From Natronohydrobacter sp. (GTDB lineage: Bacteria; Pseudomonadota; Alphaproteobacteria; Rhodobacterales; Rhodobacteraceae), in assembly GCA_020832555.1 (NCBI GenBank), contig JAFIEM010000007.1:1-64000 (forward strand): a DNA stretch of 64,000 nucleotides, in the 5' to 3' direction. Below, piece by piece: positions 54,004 to 63,499 of this stretch; positions within the stretch are counted from its first letter, which is position 1; each line of letters opens with the position of its first letter. Both the position numbers and the translations under genes were made by a program. Under the pieces are notes generated by a model that was not told the origin of the DNA, made no database searches, and saw nothing but the letters and a program-made list of their open reading frames with translations.

Positions 54004-54976
54004 CCCTTTCCTGCTGTTCGATCTGCTTCTGGCTGGAGCGATTATCGCGCTTGCCGCGTCAACGCTCGCGGTGCGTGACCTGTTCGCATCCATTGTCCTG
54101 TTCATTATATTCGGTCTTCTATCTGCCTTGGCCTGGGTGCGGTTGTCCGCGCCGGATGTGGCTCTTGCCGAAGCTGCCATCGGAACAGGAGTGACCGGTG
54201 CATTGCTGCTCAAGACGCTTCATCATCTGCGTTTTGTGACTGGCAGGCTTGCGCTGGACACAGCGACTGGCTTCACACCGGAACACCCCGTTCCACCGGC
54301 TGTCCTCTGGGCCAATGCAGCGCTTTGTGGACTGATTACGCTCGGTTTGGCCGTGGCCTTCCTCGGAGCACCTCAGGCGGGCCCCGGCTTCGACGTTCTT
54401 GTTGCGGATGCGCTGCCGCAAAGTGGGGTCGATCACCCGGTCACAGCCGTTCTGTTGAATTTTCGCGCATATGACACGCTGATGGAGGTGGTTGTCCTGC
54501 TCGCCGCAGTGATTGCTGTCTGGCAGATCGAACGTGGCTTGACTGCCGCGCCTGCACCCTCTCTGGGCGAGGTCTGGCAAGGTTTTGCGCGGCTCTCGCT
54601 GCCCGCAATCGTTATTGTCGGCACCTATCTTCTTTGGAAAGGTGCCGAGGCGCCCGGAGGTGCATTTCAAGGCGGCGCCGTGCTGGCAGCGGTGGGGTTG
54701 GTTTTGCTGCTCTCACGACTATACGTGCCTCGCCCTTCACATCGGGCGGCCGCACGTTGGGCTTTCGTGCTGGGCACTGGCGCGTTTGCCGCTGTGGCGC
54801 TTCTCGTCGCCAGTGGGGGTCGGGTTGCGTTCCAATACCCGATTGAGCACGCCAAGACGCTGATCCTGCTGATCGAAGGGCTTGTGACCATTTCCATCGC
54901 TGTGACGCTGGCCGCGCTTTTTCATGGGCGCGAACCGGTTGCGATTCCGAATGAAAGAGACCGAGATGACACCTGA
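53996..54976 (+). CDS. mnhB: Antiporter subunit: DUF4040 (MbhD-like) fused to MnhB
   Basis: A 326-residue membrane protein from ATG 53996. Residues 1-75 are a DUF4040/MbhD domain (RDLFASIVLFIIFGLLSALAWVRLSAPDVALAEAAIG), 100-180 an MbhE-like stretch (NFRAYDTLMEVVVLLAAVIAVW), and 200-320 MnhB (GTYLLWKGAEAPGGAFQGGAVLAAVGLVLLL). In classic Mrp systems DUF4040/MbhE is the tail of MrpA; here it is joined to MnhB and separate from the large antiporter subunits. Confidence 0.86.
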   Translation: MTDPFLLFDLLLAGAIIALAASTLAVRDLFASIVLFIIFGLLSALAWVRLSAPDVALAEAAIGTGVTGALLLKTLHHLRFVTGRLALDTATGFTPEHPVPPAVLWANAALCGLITLGLAVAFLGAPQAGPGFDVLVADALPQSGVDHPVTAVLLNFRAYDTLMEVVVLLAAVIAVWQIERGLTAAPAPSLGEVWQGFARLSLPAIVIVGTYLLWKGAEAPGGAFQGGAVLAAVGLVLLLSRLYVPRPSHRAAARWAFVLGTGAFAAVALLVASGGRVAFQYPIEHAKTLILLIEGLVTISIAVTLAALFHGREPVAIPNERDRDDT

Positions 54977-55256
54977 TCTGATCTATGGCGTGACCGGAAT
55001 TGCTGTTTTCGCGATTGGACTTGTCGGTGCGCTTTGCGCACAGGATCGCCTGCGGCGCGTGCTGGCACTCAAGCTCTGCTCGGTGGGTGCGGGCTTTCTA
55101 CTGGTAGTTGGTGCCTGGCGTGTACCGCCTGCCAGCCCTGATCCTGTGCCGCATGCGCTGGTCATCACCGGGATCGTGGTGATGGTCAGTGCAACCGCCG
55201 TCGCCCTTGCCCTGATCCGCCGCCTGCAAAGCCTCGAGGCCGAAGATGATGATTGA
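54966..55256 (+). CDS. mnhC: Mrp-type antiporter subunit MnhC (NuoK-like)
   Basis: A 96-residue, three-helix NuoK-like subunit starting at ATG 54966. The segment DPVPHALVITGIVVMVSATAVALALI is the MnhC/NuoK hallmark. It overlaps both neighbours. It lines part of the ion path beside the larger subunits. Confidence 0.88.
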   Translation: MTPDLIYGVTGIAVFAIGLVGALCAQDRLRRVLALKLCSVGAGFLLVVGAWRVPPASPDPVPHALVITGIVVMVSATAVALALIRRLQSLEAEDDD

Positions 55257-56688
55257 TCCGCTCACGCTGACTCTGTTTATCCCGCTTTTCGGAGCGATCG
55301 GTGCTTTTGTTTTTCCGCGCGTCGCCTCGGCGATTGGCCTTGCATCCGTGCTTGTCACAGTGGGCGCGGTCGCAGCCCTTGCACGGGATATTCTGGCGCA
55401 AAGCGAAGTCACAATCGCGCTGGGAGGCTGGGAGCCGCCACTTGGTATCTCGCTGCGAGCCGATGGCTTGAGCGTTGCAATGCTCGCGATGACCGGGGTC
55501 GTCGGACTACTGGTAAGCATCGGCGCGTTTGACAGCCTGAAGGACGCGCGGCAGCGGCAATATTTCTGGCCACTCTGGCTACTGCTTCTGACCGGCATGA
55601 ACGGGGTTTACCTCAGCACCGATATTTTCAACCTCTATGTTATGATCGAGGTTATTGCGCTCGCCGCAGTTGGACTGACTGTACTCAGCGGCACCAAGGC
55701 TGCACTGCGGGCGGGGCTTGAATATATGTATGCCTCGATCCTTGGTGCTCTCTTGTTCCTTCTGGGGGTCGGGTTCGTCTATTTGCAGATCGGGCGCCTG
55801 GATTTTGCAGGATTGATCGCGGCGGAGCCCACCGGCGCGATGTCCGCGGCACTTGCGCTGATGGTCGTTGGACTGTTGCTGAAAACAGCGCTTTTCCCGC
55901 TTCATTTTTGGTTGCCTGCCGCGCATGCCAACGCCACCGCACCGGCCTCGGCACTTTTGTCCGGGCTGGTGGTCAAGGCCGCGCTTTATATCTTTCTGAG
56001 ATTGACAACCTACATGCCACTTCCGGACGAGATCCTTGTTACGCTGGTCGGTGCGCTGGGGGCAGGAGCGGTCCTCTGGGGAGGCATTCAGGCATTTCGG
56101 GCCGAGCGACTGAAAATGTTGGTCGCCTGGTCGACGGTTGTTCAGATCGGGCTGATCTTCATCGCCTTCGCGCGCGCGGGTCAGGTCGGGCTGACGGAAA
56201 GCTGGAAAGCCGCTGCGCTTCTGATCCTTGCGCATGGCGTTGCGAAAGCTGCGATGTTTCTGTCGGCTGGACGGATCAAGGACGAAATCGGCCATGATAT
56301 CATCCGCGACCTCGACCGCTCCGAAATCCGGCCCACACTGGCGCAATTCACCTTCGCTCTAGCTGCGATCAGCCTGATCGGCCTGCCACCCAGCCTTGGC
56401 TTCATCGGGAAATGGTCGCTTCTGGAAGGTGCCATGGCTGCAGGTTATTGGCACTGGGTCGTTGTCACCATGATCGGCACTCTGATGTCCGTGGCGTATT
56501 TCAGCCGCGTCTTTGCAGGATTTCTGCGCTTTGACCGTATGCGCGGCGAGATCGCCGAACACAAAGGCTGGGCGCTCGCGGATATCGCGCCCCTGACACT
56601 GGCCATCTCTGCGATCTCTCTCGGGTTGATGGCAGCGCCAATCCTGAGCTTTATCGAACTTGGTTATCCGTTCGGAGCCAGACCATGA
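55246..56688 (+). CDS. mnhD: Antiporter-like proton-conducting subunit 1 (MnhD/NuoN family)
   Basis: A 480-residue protein with about 14 membrane segments. The conserved charged residues of the family are visible: the TM5 glutamate in STDIFNLYVMIEVIALAA, the TM7 lysine in LLLKTALFPLHFWLPAAHANATAPASALLSG-type sequence, and the TM8 lysine in LVVKAALYIFLRL. It moves protons or sodium in the Mrp-like complex. First of three homologous large subunits in a row. Confidence 0.88.
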   Translation: MMIDPLTLTLFIPLFGAIGAFVFPRVASAIGLASVLVTVGAVAALARDILAQSEVTIALGGWEPPLGISLRADGLSVAMLAMTGVVGLLVSIGAFDSLKDARQRQYFWPLWLLLLTGMNGVYLSTDIFNLYVMIEVIALAAVGLTVLSGTKAALRAGLEYMYASILGALLFLLGVGFVYLQIGRLDFAGLIAAEPTGAMSAALALMVVGLLLKTALFPLHFWLPAAHANATAPASALLSGLVVKAALYIFLRLTTYMPLPDEILVTLVGALGAGAVLWGGIQAFRAERLKMLVAWSTVVQIGLIFIAFARAGQVGLTESWKAAALLILAHGVAKAAMFLSAGRIKDEIGHDIIRDLDRSEIRPTLAQFTFALAAISLIGLPPSLGFIGKWSLLEGAMAAGYWHWVVVTMIGTLMSVAYFSRVFAGFLRFDRMRGEIAEHKGWALADIAPLTLAISAISLGLMAAPILSFIELGYPFGARP

Positions 56689-58172
56689 CCGAGACACCGT
56701 TTCTTCCGCTGATCATCCTTCTGACCTCGCTCCTGGCTGCGCCAGTGCTGTTTGCACTGCCAGAAAGTGCCGCACGCCTGCGCACTTGCATCAATCTTGG
56801 CGTGGCCAGCCTCAAGGTCGCGCTGGTTGCCTGGTTGGGCTGGAAGGTTGGACAGGGCGTGATCTATGATCTGCGCTTTACCATGCTTCCAGGATTGGAG
56901 TTCAAACTTCAAGCCGATCCATTGGCTATCCTGTTCATTTCGCTCTCGGCCATCCTTTGGCTGATTACCACAGTCTATTCCGTGGGCTATCTGGAGCGCG
57001 GACCGCATCGGGCACGGTTCTTCGGATTCTTCAGCCTTTGTGTCGCCGCGACCGTGGGCATCGCTATGGCCGGCAACCTTTTCACCTTTCTGATATTCTA
57101 CGAGCTTCTGACACTGGCAACATTCCCGCTCGTGATCCACAAAGGCAGCGCCGAGGCCTTGCGCGCGGGGCGCATTTATCTGACCTATACGCTCGCGGGG
57201 GGGTTGGTGCTGCTTCTGGGCACTTTAGGGCTTTGGGTGCTGGCGGGAACCACGGAATTCCGCCCCGGCGGCGTTCTGGAGGCTGTGGCGAACGAAAACC
57301 GTCTGGCTGCACAAATGCTCTTCGTGGTGCTGGTGGGTGCACTTGGCGTGAAGGCCGCGCTCTTTCCGTTCCATGCCTGGCTGCCGATTGCAATGGTGGC
57401 CCCTGCACCGGTCTCAGCGCTCCTTCACGCTGTGGCCGTCGTCAAGGCGGGTGCCTTTGGCATCATGCGCGTGGTCTATGAAGTGTTCGGGATCGAAACA
57501 GCACAAGCCTTGGGGATGACCGCGCCGCTTGCCGCGATGGCGGCGATTACCATCATCTTTGGCTCGCTCAAAGCCATTGCGCAAGACGACATCAAAAAAC
57601 GGCTTGCCTATTCGACGGTTTCTCAGGTGAGCTACATCACGCTCGGTGTCGCGCTGGCCAGTCCAATCGCGGCGGTTGGGGCGCTTGCGCATCTGATTCA
57701 TCAGGGCCTGATGAAAATCACCATGTTCATGGCCGCGGGCAATCTGGCCGAGGGGTTGGGCGTCAAGAGGGTCAGCGAGATGAACGGTGTCGGGCGTGAC
57801 ATGCCGGGGACTATGCTGGCGTTTTCAGCGGCTGCCCTTGCCATGATCGGATTGCCCCCGCTCGCGGGATTTGTAAGCAAATGGTATCTCGCGCAAGGCG
57901 GCCTTGACGCCGGAGCGAGCTGGGTCATCGCGCTTCTTCTGGGATCGAGCCTGCTGAATGCAATCTACTTCCTCCCGATGCTGCACCGCGCGTGGTTCCG
58001 CGACGGGCCTGAGCGCGCCGAGGGTTCCGCAGGGCGACACATCGGCTGGATGCTTGCCGCCCCACCGATAACTACCGCGCTGATGGTGCTGGTCGTGGGC
58101 GGATTTGCCAATGCTCCTTTCAGCCCGCTGGAATGGACACGCTTCGTCGTCGCAATAGAGTATCAGGAGTAA
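56685..58172 (+). CDS. Antiporter-like proton-conducting subunit 2 (MnhD/NuoM family)
   Basis: A 495-residue protein with about 14 membrane segments. Conserved positions: NLFTFLIFYELLTLATFPLV (TM5 Glu), LGVKAALFPFHAWLPIAMVAPAPVSALLHAVAVVKAG (TM7/8 lysines), and DDIKKRLAYSTVSQVSYITLG. Overlaps the previous gene by ATGA. The second of three large subunits; the HAVAVVKAGAFGI stretch is closest to NuoL/NuoM types. Confidence 0.86.
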   Translation: MTETPFLPLIILLTSLLAAPVLFALPESAARLRTCINLGVASLKVALVAWLGWKVGQGVIYDLRFTMLPGLEFKLQADPLAILFISLSAILWLITTVYSVGYLERGPHRARFFGFFSLCVAATVGIAMAGNLFTFLIFYELLTLATFPLVIHKGSAEALRAGRIYLTYTLAGGLVLLLGTLGLWVLAGTTEFRPGGVLEAVANENRLAAQMLFVVLVGALGVKAALFPFHAWLPIAMVAPAPVSALLHAVAVVKAGAFGIMRVVYEVFGIETAQALGMTAPLAAMAAITIIFGSLKAIAQDDIKKRLAYSTVSQVSYITLGVALASPIAAVGALAHLIHQGLMKITMFMAAGNLAEGLGVKRVSEMNGVGRDMPGTMLAFSAAALAMIGLPPLAGFVSKWYLAQGGLDAGASWVIALLLGSSLLNAIYFLPMLHRAWFRDGPERAEGSAGRHIGWMLAAPPITTALMVLVVGGFANAPFSPLEWTRFVVAIEYQE

Positions 58173-58175
58173 CCG

Positions 58176-60014
58176 ATGCCACTGGCAGTCTATCTCTTTG
58201 CGGTAAGTTGGCCGCTCGCCATGGCCTTTGCCCTGCTGTTTTCAGCGGCGCGCCCGATCCTGTGGCGTATGCTACCACTCGCCGCCTTGCCCGCGCTGAT
58301 GCTGGGAATGTTGCAAACCACGCCCGATCTGGTGAGTGGCGCGTGGTTCGTGCTCGGGCTGAGCATGGGGCTGGACCAGGTCTCGCGGCTTTTCCTGATC
58401 TTCACCGCAACGCTTTGGATCGCCGCCAGCAGCGCTGCGCGGCACTGGATGCGCGACGATGCGCGTGCGACGGGCTTCGGGGTGCTTTTTCTGATGGCCA
58501 TGAGCGGCAATCTCGGACTGATCCTTTCAAAAGATGCGATGGCGTTCTATGGGGCCTTCGCGTTGATGAGCTTCGCGTCCTACGGGCTGGTATTGCATAC
58601 ACGCGATCCGGGCGCGCAAAGCGCCGCTCGACTATACATCGGCTTTGTAGTGATCGGTGAGTTGATCCTTTTCTCGGGTCTGGTGTTGGCGGCCACGCAA
58701 TCGGGCTCGATCCTGCTGGCGGATATGCGCGCGGCGGATCTGTCGGGCCTGACTGTCGCGCTGCTTCTTGTAGGGTTCGGGATCAAGCTAGGGGTCATGC
58801 CGCTGCATTTCTGGTTGCCACCTGCGCATGGGGCGGCACCCGTCCCCGCCAGTGCCGTCCTGTCAGGTGCAATGATCAAGGCGGGGCTTTTCGGTATCCT
58901 GTCAGCAGTGCCGCTGGGCGTCGTCGCCTATCCCGATCATGGCACGCTAGTCATGGCCGCAGGGATGGTCACGATCTTTGCGGCCTTGCTTCTGGGGGTG
59001 CAGGAAAGCAGCGCCAAGACCGTGCTGGGCTATTCCAGTGTAAGCCAGATGGGAATTATCGCACTGGGGCTGGGGGCCGCGCTGATGACACCAGAGGCAT
59101 GGCCTGCCCTGCTGCCCGTTCTGGTATTCCTGGCTGCCCATCACGCGCTTTCCAAAGGCGCAATGTTCCTTGGCGTGGGGGCATGGGCGGCACAGACCGG
59201 ACGGGTTGCGCGGCTGATCCTTGGGGCGGCATTGTTGGCACCTGCATTGGTCTTGGCGGGAATGCCATTTTCCTCGGGTGGCTTTGGGAAAGAGGCACTG
59301 AAATCCGCGCTCGTCCTCGGATCAGAGGTCTGGCTGCCCTGGCTGACGCTGGCGCTCACCCTGTCAGGTCTGGCTACCACATTTCTCATGGCGCGTGCCC
59401 TGGCAAACCTTTGGACGAACCCACCGAAAGCACCACGCACGAAGCCAGAAGCCCTTGCGCTTCCGTTCCTTTCCTTGGCCGGGGTCGCAATTGCCTTGCC
59501 AGTCATCTGGCCGGTACTTGATGACAGGATCGCCGCGCCGGTTCTCGCCGCGAAGCCGGGCGCGCTGTGGCCGCTGGCCGTCGGAGTTTTGATTGCGCTG
59601 ACAGCGGCAGTAGCGGCCTATGCGCAAAAAATCGGCCTTCGCGCATTTTTCTCAGGGATTACTGCGCCCGGTCGCGCGTTATCAGATCAGTTGGGCAGGC
59701 AATGGGCTGCCAAGCGACGCGCCGCTCGACGCGTGGGAACTGCCGTTCCCCGCAGCCTGAGCAATCACGCGCATCGCTGGCGTCTTGGCCAGACCGCCAT
59801 CGCAGGGCTGATCGTCGCCGTCATGATGATCGAGGCGACCGCCACCCTGCGGGCGACCCAGATCAAGACACCTGCAGTGCTGCTGAGCGCACCTTCGCAG
59901 GAGATGGAATTGGACAAGCCTGACCTCAGCACGGACAGGCAGATGGAGGATGCAGATGCGGCACGAGACACGTTTTCCGATCGATACGGGCCTTCCGGTC
60001 GCAGCCCGGACTGA
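58176..60014 (+). CDS. Antiporter-like proton-conducting subunit 3 with long C-terminal extension
   Basis: A 612-residue protein. The core (about 1-440) is NuoN/MnhD-like: SKDAMAFYGAFALMSFASYGLV (TM5 Glu missing here), LGVMPLHFWLPPAHGAAPVPASAVLSGAMIKAG, and ESSAKTVLGYSSVSQMG. A further about 170 residues add two membrane segments (about 460-480 and 545-565) and a charged tail. It lacks the DUF4040 domain that ends a true MrpA. The gene's 3' end overlaps the OLD ATPase gene by 59 bp. Confidence 0.82.
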   Translation: MPLAVYLFAVSWPLAMAFALLFSAARPILWRMLPLAALPALMLGMLQTTPDLVSGAWFVLGLSMGLDQVSRLFLIFTATLWIAASSAARHWMRDDARATGFGVLFLMAMSGNLGLILSKDAMAFYGAFALMSFASYGLVLHTRDPGAQSAARLYIGFVVIGELILFSGLVLAATQSGSILLADMRAADLSGLTVALLLVGFGIKLGVMPLHFWLPPAHGAAPVPASAVLSGAMIKAGLFGILSAVPLGVVAYPDHGTLVMAAGMVTIFAALLLGVQESSAKTVLGYSSVSQMGIIALGLGAALMTPEAWPALLPVLVFLAAHHALSKGAMFLGVGAWAAQTGRVARLILGAALLAPALVLAGMPFSSGGFGKEALKSALVLGSEVWLPWLTLALTLSGLATTFLMARALANLWTNPPKAPRTKPEALALPFLSLAGVAIALPVIWPVLDDRIAAPVLAAKPGALWPLAVGVLIALTAAVAAYAQKIGLRAFFSGITAPGRALSDQLGRQWAAKRRAARRVGTAVPRSLSNHAHRWRLGQTAIAGLIVAVMMIEATATLRATQIKTPAVLLSAPSQEMELDKPDLSTDRQMEDADAARDTFSDRYGPSGRSPD

Positions 60015-62166
60015 CGGCTTCACGCTGACCCGTTACAGGGTCAGCAATTTCCGCTCCGTCAATGATTCAGGCTGGCTCGCCCTCGACAAGGTGACAGCAC
60101 TGATCGGGGTGAATGAATCCGGCAAAACCAACCTGCTTTTGCCACTTTGGAAACTTAATCCGGCAAGCGGGGGCGAGATTGAGCCGATTTCCGACTATCC
60201 CAAGGCGCTTTTTGCCACGATCCGTGCTGCACCAGAACAGTTTCAATTCATAACCGCCGAGTTTGATACAGGGAAGGACTCGCAACGTCTTGCAGAGATG
60301 GCGGGCATCCCTGAAGAACAGGTGCGCAAGGTCTCGGTCGCGCGGCTGTATGATGGCAGTTTCAAGATCGCGTTTCCGGATTTTGCGCGCGATGACACAG
60401 CCGCCATCAATCGCGCTCGGCACTCACTGAGCAAGGCTCAAGAAGAGCTTGGCCCGCTTCTTGATGACCTGCAACCCAAGGCGCTCTCGCTGGTAAAAGC
60501 GATCACCGACGATCTGCAGGGACTTGCCACCGTAACAGCCAATGATCTGCGGCTTGCGCGCAACTCGGTCGCGGCACTGATCCCGGAAGATCCGCCTGCC
60601 ACCAGCACGGTGGTGCCAATACTTCGCGGGCTTCAAAAGACGCTCGGACAACAGATGGCCGCGATGATGGCACCTGACCCTGCCTCTCGCGACGATGTGC
60701 GCCGCGCCGTGATCGACAGATTGCCACGGTTTGTCTACTATTCGAATTACGGCAATCTCGACAGTGAGATTTACCTTCCACATGTTGTCGAGAACATGAA
60801 CCGTCCCGATCTGGGAGCCAAGGAAGGCGCGAAAGCGCGCACGCTGCGCGTGCTGTTTGACTTCGTCGGTGTGCAGGCCAAAGAAATCCTGCAATTGGGC
60901 CGTGATTTCCGTGACATACGGGACGAAGCCGAAGCGCGGATGATCGAAGAACAAGGCAAGACCGGTCTGATGCGCAGCCTGATCATGCGCGCACGCGGCA
61001 AGGAACACCAACCCGACGCTGAACTGCTGGCCCAGATCGCAGAGGCGAAGCGCACGCGCTCGATCCTGTTGCAATCTGCGGGAACGAAGCTGACCGCGCG
61101 CTTTGCGGAATGGTGGAAGCAGGGGGATTACCGGTTCCGGTTCGAGGCTGATGGAAATCATTTCCGCATCTGGGTTTCGGACGCTCGCCGACCGCAGGAG
61201 GTGGAGCTGGAGCATCGCTCGACGGGACTGCAATGGTTCTTGAGCTTCTTTCTGGTATTCCTGCAGGAAGCGCGCGGCGCGCATGACAATTGCGTGCTTC
61301 TGCTTGATGAACCGGGACATTCCCTGCATCCTCTGGCGCAGCGCGATCTATCCGAGTTTTTCGACGGATTATCGGCTGACAACCAGATCCTCTACACGAC
61401 CCATTCGCCGTTTCTGGTCGATGCAGATCGGCTGGCACGCGCGCGGAAAGTGTTTGTTGACCATGGTGGGTCTACCCGTGCCACGGGAGACCTGCTGCGC
61501 GCAGAGGGCACAGATACTCAACGCGGTGCTGGTTTCGCGGTCCGTGCTGCCCTGAATCTGGCCGTTGCCGAAGCTAGTTTGCGCTGCGCGCAGCCTGTAC
61601 TTGTACAAGGTATCGTCGAACAAAGCTACCTGAGTATGATAAAGACTCTTTGCATTGCCTCCGGTGCGTTTCTTCCGAAGCGCGATCTGGTATTTGCTCC
61701 GGCAGGCAATGTCAGGATCATGCAGACCATGGCACAGATGCTGTCAGACGAAGAAAGCGGCATGCCTCCGGTTCTCATAGATGACAGCGCGCAGGGTCAG
61801 GCGCTTGCAGCGCATCTTCGCGGACAAGGCCGGGTCCTCAGCCTGCGCCATCTGACCGGGCTTGAAGGAGCAACGATTGAGGATCTGATGCACAAGGACA
61901 CACTTGCCATCCAGCTTGATCGGGTCGAACGTCGCCCCGAGCGTCTCTTCGCCGATCAGCTGGACCCCCAGCGTCCTTTCGTTGAACAAGCTCTTGCTTG
62001 GGCGGCGCAGGAAGGCATCACGCTTGCTCCCGACTGGCGACTGAAGCTGATCGAGCGCCTGCAACGCCTGTATCTGTCGTCAACTGGCGCGCCTGTCCTG
62101 CCTGCCGAAACTCAGAAATGGGCGCAGACGCTCGAGGAGATGACTTCCGACGTAAAGGCTTTTTGA
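59956..62166 (+). CDS. OLD-family ATPase with Toprim-like C-terminus
   Basis: A 736-residue protein from ATG 59956, chosen because GGAGG ends six bases upstream. The ABC-type ATPase is split by a long helical insert: P-loop GVNESGKTNLL (about 51-61), signature HRSTGLQWFLSFFLVFL, Walker B CVLLLDEPGHSLHP, and H-loop ILYTTHSPFLVDADRL. The C-terminal Toprim-like region reads PVLVQGIVEQSYL and later PVLIDDSAQGQAL. The usual metal-binding glutamate (VEG) is Gln here. OLD proteins are nucleases in several phage-defence systems; no partner gene such as a UvrD-like helicase is adjacent. The function is unknown. Confidence 0.82.
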   Translation: MRHETRFPIDTGLPVAARTDGFTLTRYRVSNFRSVNDSGWLALDKVTALIGVNESGKTNLLLPLWKLNPASGGEIEPISDYPKALFATIRAAPEQFQFITAEFDTGKDSQRLAEMAGIPEEQVRKVSVARLYDGSFKIAFPDFARDDTAAINRARHSLSKAQEELGPLLDDLQPKALSLVKAITDDLQGLATVTANDLRLARNSVAALIPEDPPATSTVVPILRGLQKTLGQQMAAMMAPDPASRDDVRRAVIDRLPRFVYYSNYGNLDSEIYLPHVVENMNRPDLGAKEGAKARTLRVLFDFVGVQAKEILQLGRDFRDIRDEAEARMIEEQGKTGLMRSLIMRARGKEHQPDAELLAQIAEAKRTRSILLQSAGTKLTARFAEWWKQGDYRFRFEADGNHFRIWVSDARRPQEVELEHRSTGLQWFLSFFLVFLQEARGAHDNCVLLLDEPGHSLHPLAQRDLSEFFDGLSADNQILYTTHSPFLVDADRLARARKVFVDHGGSTRATGDLLRAEGTDTQRGAGFAVRAALNLAVAEASLRCAQPVLVQGIVEQSYLSMIKTLCIASGAFLPKRDLVFAPAGNVRIMQTMAQMLSDEESGMPPVLIDDSAQGQALAAHLRGQGRVLSLRHLTGLEGATIEDLMHKDTLAIQLDRVERRPERLFADQLDPQRPFVEQALAWAAQEGITLAPDWRLKLIERLQRLYLSSTGAPVLPAETQKWAQTLEEMTSDVKAF

Positions 62167-62395
62167 AGCCTAAGTTTTGCATCGAGCGCAGGCGGAGCTT
62201 CATGGCTCTACCGTTATGATCATGGTCGGAGCCGCACTCGGCCACGCCTGCCTACCTTTGCGGATCCGGTCCTGGGTTCGCAGCTTCCTATTCAGGCCAT
62301 TCCTGAGGCGCGGTCTTCGTCGCATCTCAAGGGTCTAGCGCGGCGGTTAATACAAAGAAACAGACGTAATCCGCCTCCCCCTGCCCTACGGCGTC

Positions 62396-63030
62396 ATGTC
62401 CGGTAATCCTGCATTATCGGACATTGAAAGATATCGTCCGCGACACGCCAGAAAACAGCGAGAAATCGACCTCAACGCCCCTGAAGACGGATCCCGGTGC
62501 TCAGCACGACGAGAGCGCGGAGGGCAACCGGGCGCGATTTTTCTGCCTGAGCATTTGCCTGGCTCTGGCGCGCTGGATCGCCTTGTTGATATCGCCCGCG
62601 ATTATGCCCGCGCGGTGGCCTCGATCGAGCGCCGCCTGTCGGGTCTTGGTTGGGCTTATACGCAGCGCGGGGTGCGACTGGACCGCAAGCACCGCCATAT
62701 CGCCACCGTGTTGGCCTGAATCCGGCGCAGAAAAGGCCCTTCTGCCCAAAGATATCCGCGCCATGGTCGCCACCCTGCCCCACGATCTGCGCGACCGGGC
62801 GATTTTGCTGATCGGCTTTGCCGGGGACCTGCGGCGATCAGAGATCGTCAACCTTGACCGGTACAAGGAGGACACGCTGGACACGGGCGGCTGGATCGAT
62901 GCTCTGGAAGATGGCGCGCTGATCACCCTGCGCGGCAAGATGGGTTGGCGCGAGGTGGAAATCGGGCGCGGATCTTCTGATCAGACCTGCCCGCTGCGGA
63001 ACGCGTGAAGCTCTATTCGGGCCACTCCTT
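62396..63030 (+). pseudogene. Decayed tyrosine recombinase (integrase)
   Basis: Fragments of one integrase lie in several frames. LVDIARDYARAVASIERRLSGLGWAYTQRG shows an internal deletion in the SAM-like core-binding domain. RKHRHIATVLA ends in a TGA where the family has Gly. Then, frame-shifted, DIRAMVATLPHDLRDRAILLIGFAGDLRRSEIVNLD continues to GRGSSDQTCP, where it breaks off, and LYSGHSF matches the start of the GHSLR active-site segment. The catalytic Arg region is present but the His-Arg-Tyr part is gone. It is not functional. Confidence 0.82.
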
Positions 63031-63286
63031 CCTTGTGCGAGATGGATTCCTGCCTGCGGCCGTGCTTGATCGCCTGCCCGCCATCGTCGCGGTCATCAAG
63101 AGCGCTAATCCAGACATGACGCTTCAGGCGATCCACACTCGGCTGGAATCCATGCGCGTACAGACACCATGCGGGCGGACAAGCTGGCAGCCCTCGTCGG
63201 TGCAAATGCTGCTGGAGCTGGCGGAACGGCTGGATATGATTCAAGAGACTCAGATTCGTGCTCTGAAAGCAAAACCGCCTATGTGA
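63005..63286 (+). pseudogene. Recombinase C-terminal fragment
   Basis: After the integrase-like SGHSF the frame changes to LPAIVAVIKSANPDMTLQAIHTRLESMRVQTPCGRTSWQPSSVQMLLE. That is like the C-terminal helix-turn-helix part of serine recombinases found beside plasmid replication genes. A start and catalytic domain are missing. Probably a scar from recombination between two mobile-element genes. Confidence 0.5.
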
Positions 63287-63449
63287 ATCGGATACATCTT
63301 GCGTTTAAGAGATGGCAGCGACACAATTTCTTGATGCGCGGGAGTCACGAAGCAATGTAAGTCATTGTAAACAATTAGTTTCATCCGACGCCTGCCCGCC
63401 TTTTGAGAAAATCCTTGCCAGTCAAACGCTTTCCTGACATTTTTGCGGA

Positions 63450-63487
63450 AGAACGCTAACCATCAGTTTCCGGTGGTTTTGCGTTCC
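63450..63487 (+). promoter_or_regulatory. Inverted repeat upstream of repA
   Basis: AACGC-T-AACCA (63452-63462) pairs with TGGTT-TT-GCGTT (63474-63485). The repeat begins about 75 bp before repA in a 240-bp gap without genes. It could be a RepA/RepB binding site, a leader hairpin or part of the partition region. Confidence 0.45.
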
Positions 63488-63499
63488 TTCTCAAGATAG

